This document shows, one piece after another, positions 1 to 7,532 of a stretch of DNA of 36,732 nt. A program made the position numbers and the translations under genes. Origin of the DNA: Clostridia bacterium (GTDB lineage: Bacteria; Bacillota; Clostridia; Oscillospirales; CAG-272); assembly GCA_017467815.1 (NCBI GenBank), contig JAFUKI010000058.1:1-36732 (forward strand), read 5' to 3'. Positions within the stretch are counted from its first letter, which is position 1. Every line of letters starts with the position of its first letter. Under the pieces are notes generated by a model. The model did not search any database. It had not been told where the DNA came from and saw only the letters and a list, made by a program, of their open reading frames with translations.

Positions 1-2
1 CG

Positions 3-992
3 GAAGGTACCGGTTACTCCGGTCTGGAACTGTTTATCAGAGCGATTCCCTACAACTTCTACTCCCTGCTTACTCTGGTATTCATCATCGCCATCACGCT
101 TATGAAGTTTGACTACGGTCCGATGGCTCTCCATGAAAAGAATGCTCTGGAAAAAGGTGATCTGTTTACCTCCGGTACAGAACACGAAGCTGTGGAAGTG
201 GAAAAAGCCGGTACCAAAGGCAAGGTCATCGACCTGCTTCTGCCCATTATTGCTCTGATCGTTGTTTCCGTTATCGGTCTGATCTATGTCGGCGGTTTCT
301 TCTCCGGTGCCAGCTTCGTGGATGCTTTTGCAGGTACTGATGCTACCGTCGGTCTGCCGTGGGGTGGTCTGATTGCGGTTGTACTGACGATCATTTATCT
401 CCTCTGCCGCCGCGTTATCAGCTTCAAGGATGCTATGGAATGTATTCCCGAAGGTTTCAAGGCGATGGTTCCTGCTATTCTGATCCTGACCTGCGCAGGT
501 ACGCTGAAGAACATGACCACGCTCCTTGGTTCTTCCGAATTCGTGGATACCGCTATGAAGAATGCAGCGCCCGGTCTTGAAATGTTCCTGCCCGCTGTTA
601 TCTTCCTGGTTGCCTGCTTCATCTCCTTCTCTACCGGTACTTCCTGGGGTACTTTCGGTATCCTGATTCCCATTGTATGTGACGTATTTGCTGCCAACAG
701 CGAGCTTCTGTACATCGGTATGTCCGCTTGTCTTGCCGGTGCTGTTTGCGGTGACCACTGTTCTCCCATCTCTGACACCACCATCATGTCCTCTGCCGGT
801 GCGAGATGCGACCACATCAACCATGTTTCCACACAGATTCCCTATGCAATTACCATTGCTGCGGTTTCCTTTATTTCCTACATCATCGCCGCATTCGTTC
901 AGAACTGGCTCATCGTTCTCCCGATCGCCATTATCATTCTGCTGGCTACCCTGTTTATTCTGAAAACCGTACTTGCCAGAAAGAACGCATAA
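3..992 (+). CDS. nhaC: Na+/H+ antiporter, NhaC family (C-terminal part; 5' end outside window)
   Basis: The open frame is already running at position 3, so the first in-window ATG (102) is internal and the gene begins upstream. About 330 residues of a polytopic membrane protein are visible, with many hydrophobic segments and a charged cytoplasmic loop near the start. Family-typical blocks are a GTSWGTFG stretch and, further on, GAVCGDHCSPISDTT followed by a His/Asn-rich HINHVSTQ segment, which match the conserved core of NhaC-type antiporters. The family exchanges Na+ (sometimes with organic substrates, e.g. malate/lactate types) for H+ across the cytoplasmic membrane; the exact substrate cannot be read here. 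The gene ends at a clear hairpin terminator and faces the convergent carA. Confidence 0.88.
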   Translation, partial: EGTGYSGLELFIRAIPYNFYSLLTLVFIIAITLMKFDYGPMALHEKNALEKGDLFTSGTEHEAVEVEKAGTKGKVIDLLLPIIALIVVSVIGLIYVGGFFSGASFVDAFAGTDATVGLPWGGLIAVVLTIIYLLCRRVISFKDAMECIPEGFKAMVPAILILTCAGTLKNMTTLLGSSEFVDTAMKNAAPGLEMFLPAVIFLVACFISFSTGTSWGTFGILIPIVCDVFAANSELLYIGMSACLAGAVCGDHCSPISDTTIMSSAGARCDHINHVSTQIPYAITIAAVSFISYIIAAFVQNWLIVLPIAIIILLATLFILKTVLARKNA

Positions 993-1013
993 GTAATAGA
1001 TTCATATAATTAT

Positions 1014-1056
1014 AAAAGCCTGACATAGGACGATTGCCGTTCTGTGTCAGGCTTTT
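1014..1056 (+). terminator. Rho-independent terminator of the NhaC-family gene
   Basis: Perfect 12-bp arms AAAAGCCTGACA (1014-1025) and TGTCAGGCTTTT (1045-1056), with further partial pairing inside the loop and the T-run within the right arm. It lies 22 bp after the stop codon. Confidence 0.85.
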
Positions 1057-1076
1057 GCATTTTGATATAAAACAGT

Positions 1077-1106
1077 AACCCTGCCGTTATCGGGAACAGC
1101 AGGGTT
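1077..1106. terminator. Hairpin between convergent nhaC-like gene and carA
   Basis: Arms AACCCTGC (1077-1084) and GCAGGGTT (1099-1106), 7 bp after the carA stop on the minus strand. U-rich flanks are modest on both strands, so it may work in either direction. Confidence 0.6.
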
Positions 1107-1112
1107 TTCTAC

Positions 1113-2165
1113 TTACTTATTCAGCATTTCGAGGAACATTTCGTAGAGATACAGCATACTCTTGGGTCCGCCGGAGTTTTCGGGATGGAACTGAACGGAA
1201 AGTGCAGGAACATTCTTGTACAGCAGACCTTCGCAGGTGTTGTCGTTGATGTTTACAAGCAGCATTTCTGCATCCGCTGTATCTGCCAATTCTACTCCGT
1301 AGTTGTGGTTCTGGTTGGTGATATACATCTGGTTGTTGCGGCAGTTTCTTACGGGATGGTTTACGCCGTGGTGACCGTGCTTCAGCTTTTTCACATGGAT
1401 ACCGTTTGCAAGAGCCAGAAGGAGATGTCCTTCTCCGATACCTATCATGGGCAGCTTGCCGAGGAGACTCTTGACGGTTTCGATGGTTTCTTTATTCTCA
1501 GCAGGATCGCCGGGACCGTCGGGGAGTACAATTCCGTCGGGATTCAGGGCGAGAATTTCGTCCGCTTTTGTATCGTAAGGCAGTACGCGGATTTCGCAAT
1601 CCATGTTTGCCAGTGTTTCGATAATGCCTGCAGCAGAACCAAGGTCGGGCATGGCGATCTTGTATTTACCGCCGGCGTTTACGGTGTATGCTTCCTTGGT
1701 ACTCAGAGAAGATACTGCATTTCCGATACGGTAATTCTTGATGGTTTCCAGATCCACGCTGTCGGGATCGGATACGATGGCACCGTTCATAGTTCCGTTT
1801 TCACGAAGGATTTTGGTCAGTTCACGTGTATCGATTCCGCAGATGCCAGGAATATCGTGGGCAACCAGAAAACTGTTCAGATCTCTTTCACAGCGGAAAT
1901 TGGAAGGTTCTTTTGCATATTCACGGACAATATAAGCGGAGGCGTATGTTTTATCCTTGGCTTCATCCAGTGCAAATACGCCGTAATTGCCTACCAGGGG
2001 GAATGTCTGGCATACTGCCTGTCCAGCGTAGCAGGGATCGGTAAGAATATCCACAAAGCCGACAATGGCGGTATTGAACACGATCTCCGCAATGGCATCA
2101 CGATCCGCGCCGAATGCTTCTCCGGCAAATACTTTACCGTTTTCAAGAACCAAATATTTTTTCAT
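1113..2165 (-). CDS. carA: Carbamoyl-phosphate synthase small-chain homologue lacking the catalytic Cys
   Basis: 350 aa, close to the usual ~360 aa for CarA. The N-terminal CPSase small-chain domain is clear (FNTAIVGF, LTDPCYAGQ, VGNYG; residues ~1-130), followed by a class I glutamine amidotransferase domain with DGPGDP, GHHGVNHPV and HPE (His327, Glu329). The nucleophile elbow, normally GICLGHQ, reads GIGEGHL: codon 244 (1434-1436) is GGA, so Gly replaces the catalytic Cys, and the Gln after the His is Leu. CarA normally hydrolyses glutamine and passes ammonia to CarB for pyrimidine and arginine synthesis; this one should not hydrolyse glutamine. It stands alone with its own promoter and terminator; no carB is in the window. 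Start ATG is supported by an AAAGGA site upstream. Confidence 0.9.
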   Translation of the reverse strand: MKKYLVLENGKVFAGEAFGADRDAIAEIVFNTAIVGFVDILTDPCYAGQAVCQTFPLVGNYGVFALDEAKDKTYASAYIVREYAKEPSNFRCERDLNSFLVAHDIPGICGIDTRELTKILRENGTMNGAIVSDPDSVDLETIKNYRIGNAVSSLSTKEAYTVNAGGKYKIAMPDLGSAAGIIETLANMDCEIRVLPYDTKADEILALNPDGIVLPDGPGDPAENKETIETVKSLLGKLPMIGIGEGHLLLALANGIHVKKLKHGHHGVNHPVRNCRNNQMYITNQNHNYGVELADTADAEMLLVNINDNTCEGLLYKNVPALSVQFHPENSGGPKSMLYLYEMFLEMLNK

Positions 2166-2239
2166 ATATCAACCTGTCCTTTACCTTAGACTTCGCACAT
2201 CCGTGCTTTATTCGCCCCGGATGCGTACAGACTCTTTCT

Positions 2240-2269
2240 AACATAATATTATATCACATATTCCGTCAA
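2240..2269 (-). promoter_or_regulatory. Putative sigma-A promoter of carA
   Basis: On the minus strand TTGACG (2264-2269), 18-bp spacer, TATGTT (2240-2245). The ~70-nt leader holds a small CATCCG/CGGATG hairpin but no riboswitch or PyrR site that I can recognise. Confidence 0.55.
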
Positions 2270-2388
2270 CTTTCTACTGGTATTTGCAGATATTTTTCTT
2301 TTTTTTGAAAATCAGCAAAACTACCAAGCGTTTTTCCATGAAAAATTCAAATTTCAGCATATTTTGGGGATATTTTGTATTTGTCATC

Positions 2389-2435
2389 AGTAAAACTGCG
2401 TATACCCCTGTTCGGAAAGTATACGCAGTTTTACT
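2389..2435 (-). terminator. Terminator after the phosphoglucomutase gene
   Basis: Perfect 17-bp inverted repeat (2389-2405 and 2419-2435; AGTAAAACTGCGTATAC and its complement) with a 13-nt loop, 8 bp after the pgcA stop. U-rich ends suit both strands. Confidence 0.85.
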
Positions 2436-2442
2436 ATTGTTT

Positions 2443-4185
2443 TCACTTTTTCAGCTGTCCTCTGCGCAGACCCAGGATATCTTCCAGAGACGCAGTGCAG
2501 GCTGCAGTATTTTCGGCTGCTTCCTTGCTGTCTTTACCGCAGGAGAGGATGTAGAACTTGATCTTCGGTTCGGTACCGGAAGGTCTTGCTACCACAACAC
2601 ATCTGTTTTCCATAGCGTAGTACATAACATTGGATTTGGGCAGTCCGGTGGGTTCGCTTGTGCCGGTCTTCAGGTTGTAGGAAAGCTCGGCAAGGTAATC
2701 CCGTACGTTGACCACTTCGCTGCCACCGATGGATGCCGGTGTGTTGCTGCGGAGTCCGTTCATCATGTCTTCGATTGCCTTTTTGCCGTCCAGACCTTCC
2801 ATATAAATCTCTGCGGAAATTTCGCTGTAGAAACCGTATTTCTCATACAGGGATTCCATAGCGTCGATCAGAGTCATACCGCGGAGGCTGTAGTATGCTG
2901 CCATTTCACAGATCAGCATAGCGGCTACAACGGCATCTTTATCTCTTGCATGACCGCCTTTGAGGTAACCATAGCTTTCTTCAAAGCCCAGGAGGTAGGT
3001 ACCGTGTCCTGCTTCTTCGTGTTCACGGATAACTTCTGCGATGAATTTGAAACCGGTAAGCACGTTGTACAGTTTTACATTATGCTGACGGCAGATCTCG
3101 GTTGCCATTTCGCTGGTAACAATGGTTTTTACGCAATATGCGTCGTTGGGCATGGTGCCCTGTTCTTCCAGTGCGGAAAATATATAATCCAGCAGAAGTG
3201 AACCCATCTGATTGCCGGTGATGCATTGGAATGCGCCGGATTTGTCCCTTGCCATGATGCCCACACGGTCTGCGTCGGGGTCGGTGGCAATGATCAGGTC
3301 GCTGTTCACTTTTTCCGCCAGTTCGATGCCCAATTTGAAGGATGCGGGATATTCGGGATTGGGTTTATCCAGACCGGGGAAATTGCCGTTGGGCGCCATT
3401 TGTTCTTCTACCGGGTAAATATGCTTCAGACCGATGCGGCGCATGATCTCCGGAACCAGTTTTGCACCTGCGCCGAACAGGGGGGTGTATACGATTTTCA
3501 GTTCATTCGCGGCTTTTGCAATTACATCCGGGTATACCTGTTCTTGCAGCAGGCAGTTCAGATAGGTTTCATCGAATTCCTTGCCCACCATGGTAACAAG
3601 TTCCGGTTTTGCCGCAGCGGGTGACGGAACATCGGTAAGCAGATTGACACTTTGGATATAGGCGGATACTTTGTCTGCCATATCCGCTGTGGGCTGAGCG
3701 CCGTCTTCCCAGTAAAGTTTATAACCGTTGTACTGGCTGGGATTATGGGAAGCGGTGATGTTTATGCCGGCGATACAGCCAAAATGACGTACACCGTAGG
3801 ACAGGCAGGGGGTAGGACGAAGTTCGTCAAACAGGAATACTTTGATGCCGTGTGCGGTCAGGACTTCACCGGCTCTTCCGGCAAACTCAGCGGAATGGTT
3901 TCTGCTGTCGTATCCGATAACCACACCGCGGTTCTTAGCTTCATCTCCCAGGGTATCGATCAGGCGTGCAACACCTTCTGTGGCGTGGGCGATGGTATAG
4001 ACATTCATCATATTGGTACCGGCACCCATTTTGGAACGAAGTCCGCCCGTACCGAATTCCATATAGGAGGAAAAACGGAATGCAATTTCGCTTTCGTCCG
4101 CAATTCCGCGCAGTTCTTCCTTGGATGCGGGATCGATGGTATCGGAGTTTAACCATGCCTCGTAGCTCTCTCTGTAGTTGTCCAT
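2443..4185 (-). CDS. pgcA: Phosphoglucomutase / phosphomannomutase family enzyme
   Basis: 580 aa alpha-D-phosphohexomutase, the length of PgcA/YbbT-type alpha-phosphoglucomutases. All four active-site loops are present: phosphoserine loop TASHNP (residues 144-149, Ser146), Mg-binding DPDADR (302-307), sugar-binding GFEESYGYL (~390), and phosphate-binding RPSGTEPK (~545). It should interconvert glucose-1-phosphate and glucose-6-phosphate in the cytoplasm, feeding UDP-glucose and envelope polysaccharides. I chose the ATG at 4185 because AAAGG stands 8 nt before it; the GTG nine bases upstream overlaps that site. It is the last gene of a htpG operon, 19 bp after the PheA-like gene, and ends at a strong hairpin. 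Confidence 0.93.
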   Translation of the reverse strand: MDNYRESYEAWLNSDTIDPASKEELRGIADESEIAFRFSSYMEFGTGGLRSKMGAGTNMMNVYTIAHATEGVARLIDTLGDEAKNRGVVIGYDSRNHSAEFAGRAGEVLTAHGIKVFLFDELRPTPCLSYGVRHFGCIAGINITASHNPSQYNGYKLYWEDGAQPTADMADKVSAYIQSVNLLTDVPSPAAAKPELVTMVGKEFDETYLNCLLQEQVYPDVIAKAANELKIVYTPLFGAGAKLVPEIMRRIGLKHIYPVEEQMAPNGNFPGLDKPNPEYPASFKLGIELAEKVNSDLIIATDPDADRVGIMARDKSGAFQCITGNQMGSLLLDYIFSALEEQGTMPNDAYCVKTIVTSEMATEICRQHNVKLYNVLTGFKFIAEVIREHEEAGHGTYLLGFEESYGYLKGGHARDKDAVVAAMLICEMAAYYSLRGMTLIDAMESLYEKYGFYSEISAEIYMEGLDGKKAIEDMMNGLRSNTPASIGGSEVVNVRDYLAELSYNLKTGTSEPTGLPKSNVMYYAMENRCVVVARPSGTEPKIKFYILSCGKDSKEAAENTAACTASLEDILGLRRGQLKK

Positions 4186-4204
4186 AAATAACACCTTTCT
4201 GATA

Positions 4205-5053
4205 TTAAGTACGTATATGTGAATAAATACCGTTCAGCGTATAGCGGATCTGGGATGCTTCAAAGAACAGTATCAGTGCGGCTATATCCGCTTTTGCCGT
4301 GTGGAAGTGGATGCAGAATTCTTCGGTTTCGTCAGCGTATGCAAGGGGGATGGTGTTCATTGTCAGTGTACTTGCTCCAAGGGCTTCGCAGGCACTGAGA
4401 AACCGTCCCATGGGAACATCCTCCGACAATACTAGTGTGATATCCATAAATTCGTGATCCACCGGCACCGCTATCCCTTTACGCAGCAGAGCGAAGTGCA
4501 TTTTGTTCTCATCCGACAAATTGATCTCCGCTGTCATACAGATCTTGAGATCGTATTTGGCGATCAGTTTCTGGAAGGAGATCAGTCTCCCGTCGGAGGA
4601 AGTGTAAAGCGGGAGGATCACATATTTACACCGGTTGTCGTACACTTCTTCGCAGGCTTCCGCAAAACCGGGGTAATATTCGGCAGTCATTCCCGGGATC
4701 TCCTCGGAAAACAATCCGTATGCTTTATCGGAAAAACTGTTCTGCAGGTATGCAGTCTTACGGTTTTTACTGTCCAGTTCTTCCGGTTCGGCGTTCAGTT
4801 CCGGATATCTCCAGCCGAAAAGTTCCGTAATGTAGGTACAGAAATATGCAAATTCGGTTCCGCACAGGTTTTCCGTGGTATCGGGTACTCCGCAGAGATT
4901 GGCGTAATACGCACCTATATCTGCCGGGGATGCTTCCGGTTTGTTCTCCTGCAGGGCTTGCGCAAACTGGTGCATCCGCAGTCTCTGCCATAATTGTTTC
5001 TTTTCTTCCGTCAGTGCCAGATTGGCTTTGATGATATCTTCTACCGCTCCCAT
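4205..5053 (-). CDS. Unrecognised protein, possibly a degenerate prephenate-dehydratase/ACT-like protein
   Basis: 282 aa, no signal peptide or TM. The middle (about residues 120-175) resembles the second lobe of prephenate dehydratases: 'F.EACEEVYDNRCKYVILPLYTSSDGR...LIAKYDLKI' parallels their 'F..V..AV..G.ADYGVLPIENSS.G....Y.LL..YDL.I' pattern. The C-terminal ~80 residues have ACT-like spacing, ending LNGIYSHI where PheA has its LGSY element. The TRF catalytic motif of prephenate dehydratase is not visible, so a sensory or non-enzymatic role is as likely as catalysis. Start ATG lies 3 bp after the htpG stop with no good ribosome-binding site, suggesting translational coupling. Existence of the gene is well supported by context; function is a weak inference. 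Confidence 0.6.
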   Translation of the reverse strand: MGAVEDIIKANLALTEEKKQLWQRLRMHQFAQALQENKPEASPADIGAYYANLCGVPDTTENLCGTEFAYFCTYITELFGWRYPELNAEPEELDSKNRKTAYLQNSFSDKAYGLFSEEIPGMTAEYYPGFAEACEEVYDNRCKYVILPLYTSSDGRLISFQKLIAKYDLKICMTAEINLSDENKMHFALLRKGIAVPVDHEFMDITLVLSEDVPMGRFLSACEALGASTLTMNTIPLAYADETEEFCIHFHTAKADIAALILFFEASQIRYTLNGIYSHIRT

Positions 5054-5056
5054 AGT

Positions 5057-6982
5057 TTAACCAAGCATATTCAGAATGTCGTAGCTTTCTTCCAAAAATG
5101 CGGTCAGTTCTTCGGCTGTGAAGGGTCTCTGGGACATGGTGGACAGAGCAAAAATCTGTCTTGCAATCTTTTCGGCAAGATCGTTTCTGCCGGCATCACA
5201 GAGGGTATTGATCTTTTCAATCAGAGCAGATGCTGTGTTCAATACAAGGGTGGACTCCAGAGGATACAGATTGTCCATGCCTTCCATTTTATACAGCTTC
5301 ATCATATCCTGCATACGGCGGCTTTCTTCGGATACATTCAGAATTGCCGGCATACCGGTATCGCGGAAGCGGTCAAACTGTACTGTGGTATGTTCGCCTG
5401 CCACTTTCTTGAACACATCAGCAACCGCAGGAAGCTCGGTCTTGTCGCCGTCGGCTTTCAGTACATCCGGCGTTTCCGCGTCCACACGGGCGAATTTTAC
5501 CCCTTTGTTGGCCATTTCGACGGTATTGATGAACTGCGTGTCGATGACTCTGTCCAGCAGCAGGACTTCGATACCTTCGTTTTTGTACATGGTGATATAG
5601 CGGGACTGGGCAGTTGCGTCGGTGGCGTAGTATACTTTATTCTCGTGCTTTTCCTTGGCATTTTCCAGATACTCGTCGATGGTGGTAAAGCCATCACCGC
5701 ATTTTTCAAAGAGGATGCTTCCCTTCACGCGGTCGTAGAACTTACGGTCACGCATACAGCCGTATTCAACAAATGTTTTCAGATCACGCCAGATGCCTTC
5801 GTATGCTTCTCTGTCGTTCTGGAACATGGTATTCAGTTTGTCCGCAACTTTTTTGGTGATGTGGGCGGAAATTTTGGTTACGTATCCGCTGTTCTGGAGA
5901 TAGCTTCTGGATACATTCAGCGGCAGTTCGGGACAATCCAGAACACCCTTCAGCATGAGCAGGTATTCGGGAATGACTTCCTTGATATTGTCCGCTACAA
6001 ACACCTGGTTATAGTACAGCTTTACCTGACCTTCCAGGCTTTCGTATTCGTTGGTGATTCTGGGGAAATAGAGAATTCCCTTGAAGTTCAGGGGGTAGTC
6101 CGCTTTCAGGTGAATGTGGAACAGGGGTTCCTTATAGTCGCGGAATACCTTCTGGTAGAACTTCTTATATTCTTCATCGGTACAGTCGGAGGGATTCTTC
6201 AGCCACAGCGGTTCTGTATCGTTGATGGGTTCGGCTTCTTTTTTCTTTTCGCAGGTACATTTGCCGTCCTCGTGTTCGCAGGTACACTCTCCATCTTTAT
6301 GCTCGCCGCCGCAGTCACATTCCTCTTCGTCGATAAAATAGATCGGCACGGGCATGAATGCGCAGTATTTTTCCAGTGTTTCCTTGATTTTGTAAGGAGA
6401 GAGGAACTCTTCCCCTTCTTCATTGATGTGCATTACGATCGCTGTGCCGTATGTACCGATTTCCTCTTCTTCCGGTTCGTAGTCCGTGATGATTTCGTAC
6501 GCACCGTCTTCTCCGCAGCTCCATTTTACGCAGGGAGTGCCGGTATAGGAACGGGTGATCACATCCACTGTGTCGCTGACCATGAAAGAGGAGTAGAAAC
6601 CAAGACCGAAGTGACCGATGATGCCGTTCTGCGCACCTTCCCCTTCACCTTCGTATTTCTGGATAAAGTCCAGTGCGCCGGAAAGTGCGATCTGACAGAT
6701 GTATTTCCGCAGTTCTTCTTCGGTCATACCGATACCTTCATCCACTACGGTGATGGTACGGGCAGTTTTATTCAGTTTCACCTGGATCTTTGCGTCAGAT
6801 GCGTCTATATTTTTTGCCTCGCCGAGGGAGATCAGACGGCGCAGTTTGGTGGTTGCGTCACAGGCATTGGATACGATCTCTCTGATGAATATTTCTTTTT
6901 CGGAATACAGCCATTTCTTGATGATCGGGAATATATGTTCAAGCTCAATGCTGATTCCGCCGCGTTCTTTTTCGTTTGCCAT
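5057..6982 (-). CDS. htpG: Molecular chaperone HtpG (bacterial Hsp90) with Cys-rich insert
   Basis: 641 aa, standard HtpG length. The N-terminal GHKL ATPase domain shows EIVSNACDA (ATP/Mg-binding Asn and Asp), DEGIGM and GHFGLGFYSS; middle and C-terminal dimerisation domains follow. HtpG is an ATP-driven cytosolic dimer that remodels client proteins. The frame is open 162 nt further upstream, but the ATG at 6982 is preceded by AAAGGA, matches the family N-terminus and lies after the promoter. Residues ~215-245 hold an unusual insert with ECDCGG, GECTCEHEDG and GKCTCEKKKE repeats in what is normally a short charged linker between the N and middle domains. First gene of the htpG / PheA-like / pgcA operon. 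Confidence 0.95.
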   Translation of the reverse strand: MANEKERGGISIELEHIFPIIKKWLYSEKEIFIREIVSNACDATTKLRRLISLGEAKNIDASDAKIQVKLNKTARTITVVDEGIGMTEEELRKYICQIALSGALDFIQKYEGEGEGAQNGIIGHFGLGFYSSFMVSDTVDVITRSYTGTPCVKWSCGEDGAYEIITDYEPEEEEIGTYGTAIVMHINEEGEEFLSPYKIKETLEKYCAFMPVPIYFIDEEECDCGGEHKDGECTCEHEDGKCTCEKKKEAEPINDTEPLWLKNPSDCTDEEYKKFYQKVFRDYKEPLFHIHLKADYPLNFKGILYFPRITNEYESLEGQVKLYYNQVFVADNIKEVIPEYLLMLKGVLDCPELPLNVSRSYLQNSGYVTKISAHITKKVADKLNTMFQNDREAYEGIWRDLKTFVEYGCMRDRKFYDRVKGSILFEKCGDGFTTIDEYLENAKEKHENKVYYATDATAQSRYITMYKNEGIEVLLLDRVIDTQFINTVEMANKGVKFARVDAETPDVLKADGDKTELPAVADVFKKVAGEHTTVQFDRFRDTGMPAILNVSEESRRMQDMMKLYKMEGMDNLYPLESTLVLNTASALIEKINTLCDAGRNDLAEKIARQIFALSTMSQRPFTAEELTAFLEESYDILNMLG

Positions 6983-7022
6983 TTTCGTTTTCCTTTCTGT
7001 GGGGATATACCCTGTTATATGT

Positions 7023-7051
7023 ATTATAACTCTCCGCGCAGCCTTTGTCAA
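7023..7051 (-). promoter_or_regulatory. Consensus sigma-A promoter of htpG
   Basis: Minus strand TTGACA (7046-7051), 17-bp spacer, TATAAT (7023-7028). Both hexamers are perfect. No CIRCE or CtsR repeat is visible near it. Confidence 0.9.
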
Positions 7052-7125
7052 CAATGACAATGTAAACTTTACGTTATGTTGCGGGATGAAAAAGAGCGTA
7101 TTTTCTGAACCGTTCCGGACAACGC

Positions 7126-7158
7126 AAAAAGGGAACCAAACCATATGGCATGATTCCC
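7126..7158 (-). terminator. Terminator of rpsU
   Basis: Hairpin with GGGAA / TTCCC ends (7131-7158) around the inner palindrome CCATATGG, followed on the minus strand by a U-run (7126-7130). It lies 22 bp after the rpsU stop. Confidence 0.7.
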
Positions 7159-7180
7159 AATAGTGCTTTTGTAATATAAA

Positions 7181-7357
7181 TTACTTGTACTTGCGCTTTC
7201 TGGCTGCTTCGGACTTCTTCTTGCGCTTTACGCTGGGCTTCTCATAGCATTCTCTCTTGCGAAGCTCGGCCTGAATGCCCGATCTCTGGCACTGTCTCTT
7301 AAAACGACGAAGCGCACTGTCAAGCGATTCATTCTCTTTTACTCTGATTTCTGCCAT
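7181..7357 (-). CDS. rpsU: 30S ribosomal protein S21
   Basis: 58 aa, very basic, starting [20 protein letters not shown] and ending with a Lys/Arg tail ([14 protein letters not shown]), the standard bS21 pattern. S21 binds the 30S platform near the anti-Shine-Dalgarno and helps initiation. A strong GGGAGGG site precedes the ATG. The gene is monocistronic, with its own consensus promoter and hairpin terminator. Confidence 0.96.
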   Translation of the reverse strand: MAEIRVKENESLDSALRRFKRQCQRSGIQAELRKRECYEKPSVKRKKKSEAARKRKYK

Positions 7358-7419
7358 CTATATTCCCTCCCTTCGCTTTAGGCGACCGAGGAAATCCCAC
7401 CGGAACTTACCTCTTCGTT

Positions 7420-7448
7420 ATTATACAGTATTATTACCATTTTGTCAA
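7420..7448 (-). promoter_or_regulatory. Consensus sigma-A promoter of rpsU
   Basis: Minus strand TTGACA (7443-7448), 17-bp spacer, TATAAT (7420-7425), giving a leader of roughly 55 nt. Confidence 0.9.
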
Positions 7449-7476
7449 TAGGTTTTGGAAATTTCTTGTCATAAAT

Positions 7477-7520
7477 CTTGAGTTTTTGTGTACATATTTT
7501 TCTGTACACAAAAACTCAAG
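7477..7520 (-). terminator. Terminator of the smc-to-leuS operon
   Basis: Perfect 18-bp arms (7477-7494 CTTGAGTTTTTGTGTACA; 7503-7520 its complement), 8-nt loop, 12 bp after the leuS stop. Confidence 0.85.
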
Positions 7521-7532
7521 GGACTTTGAAAA

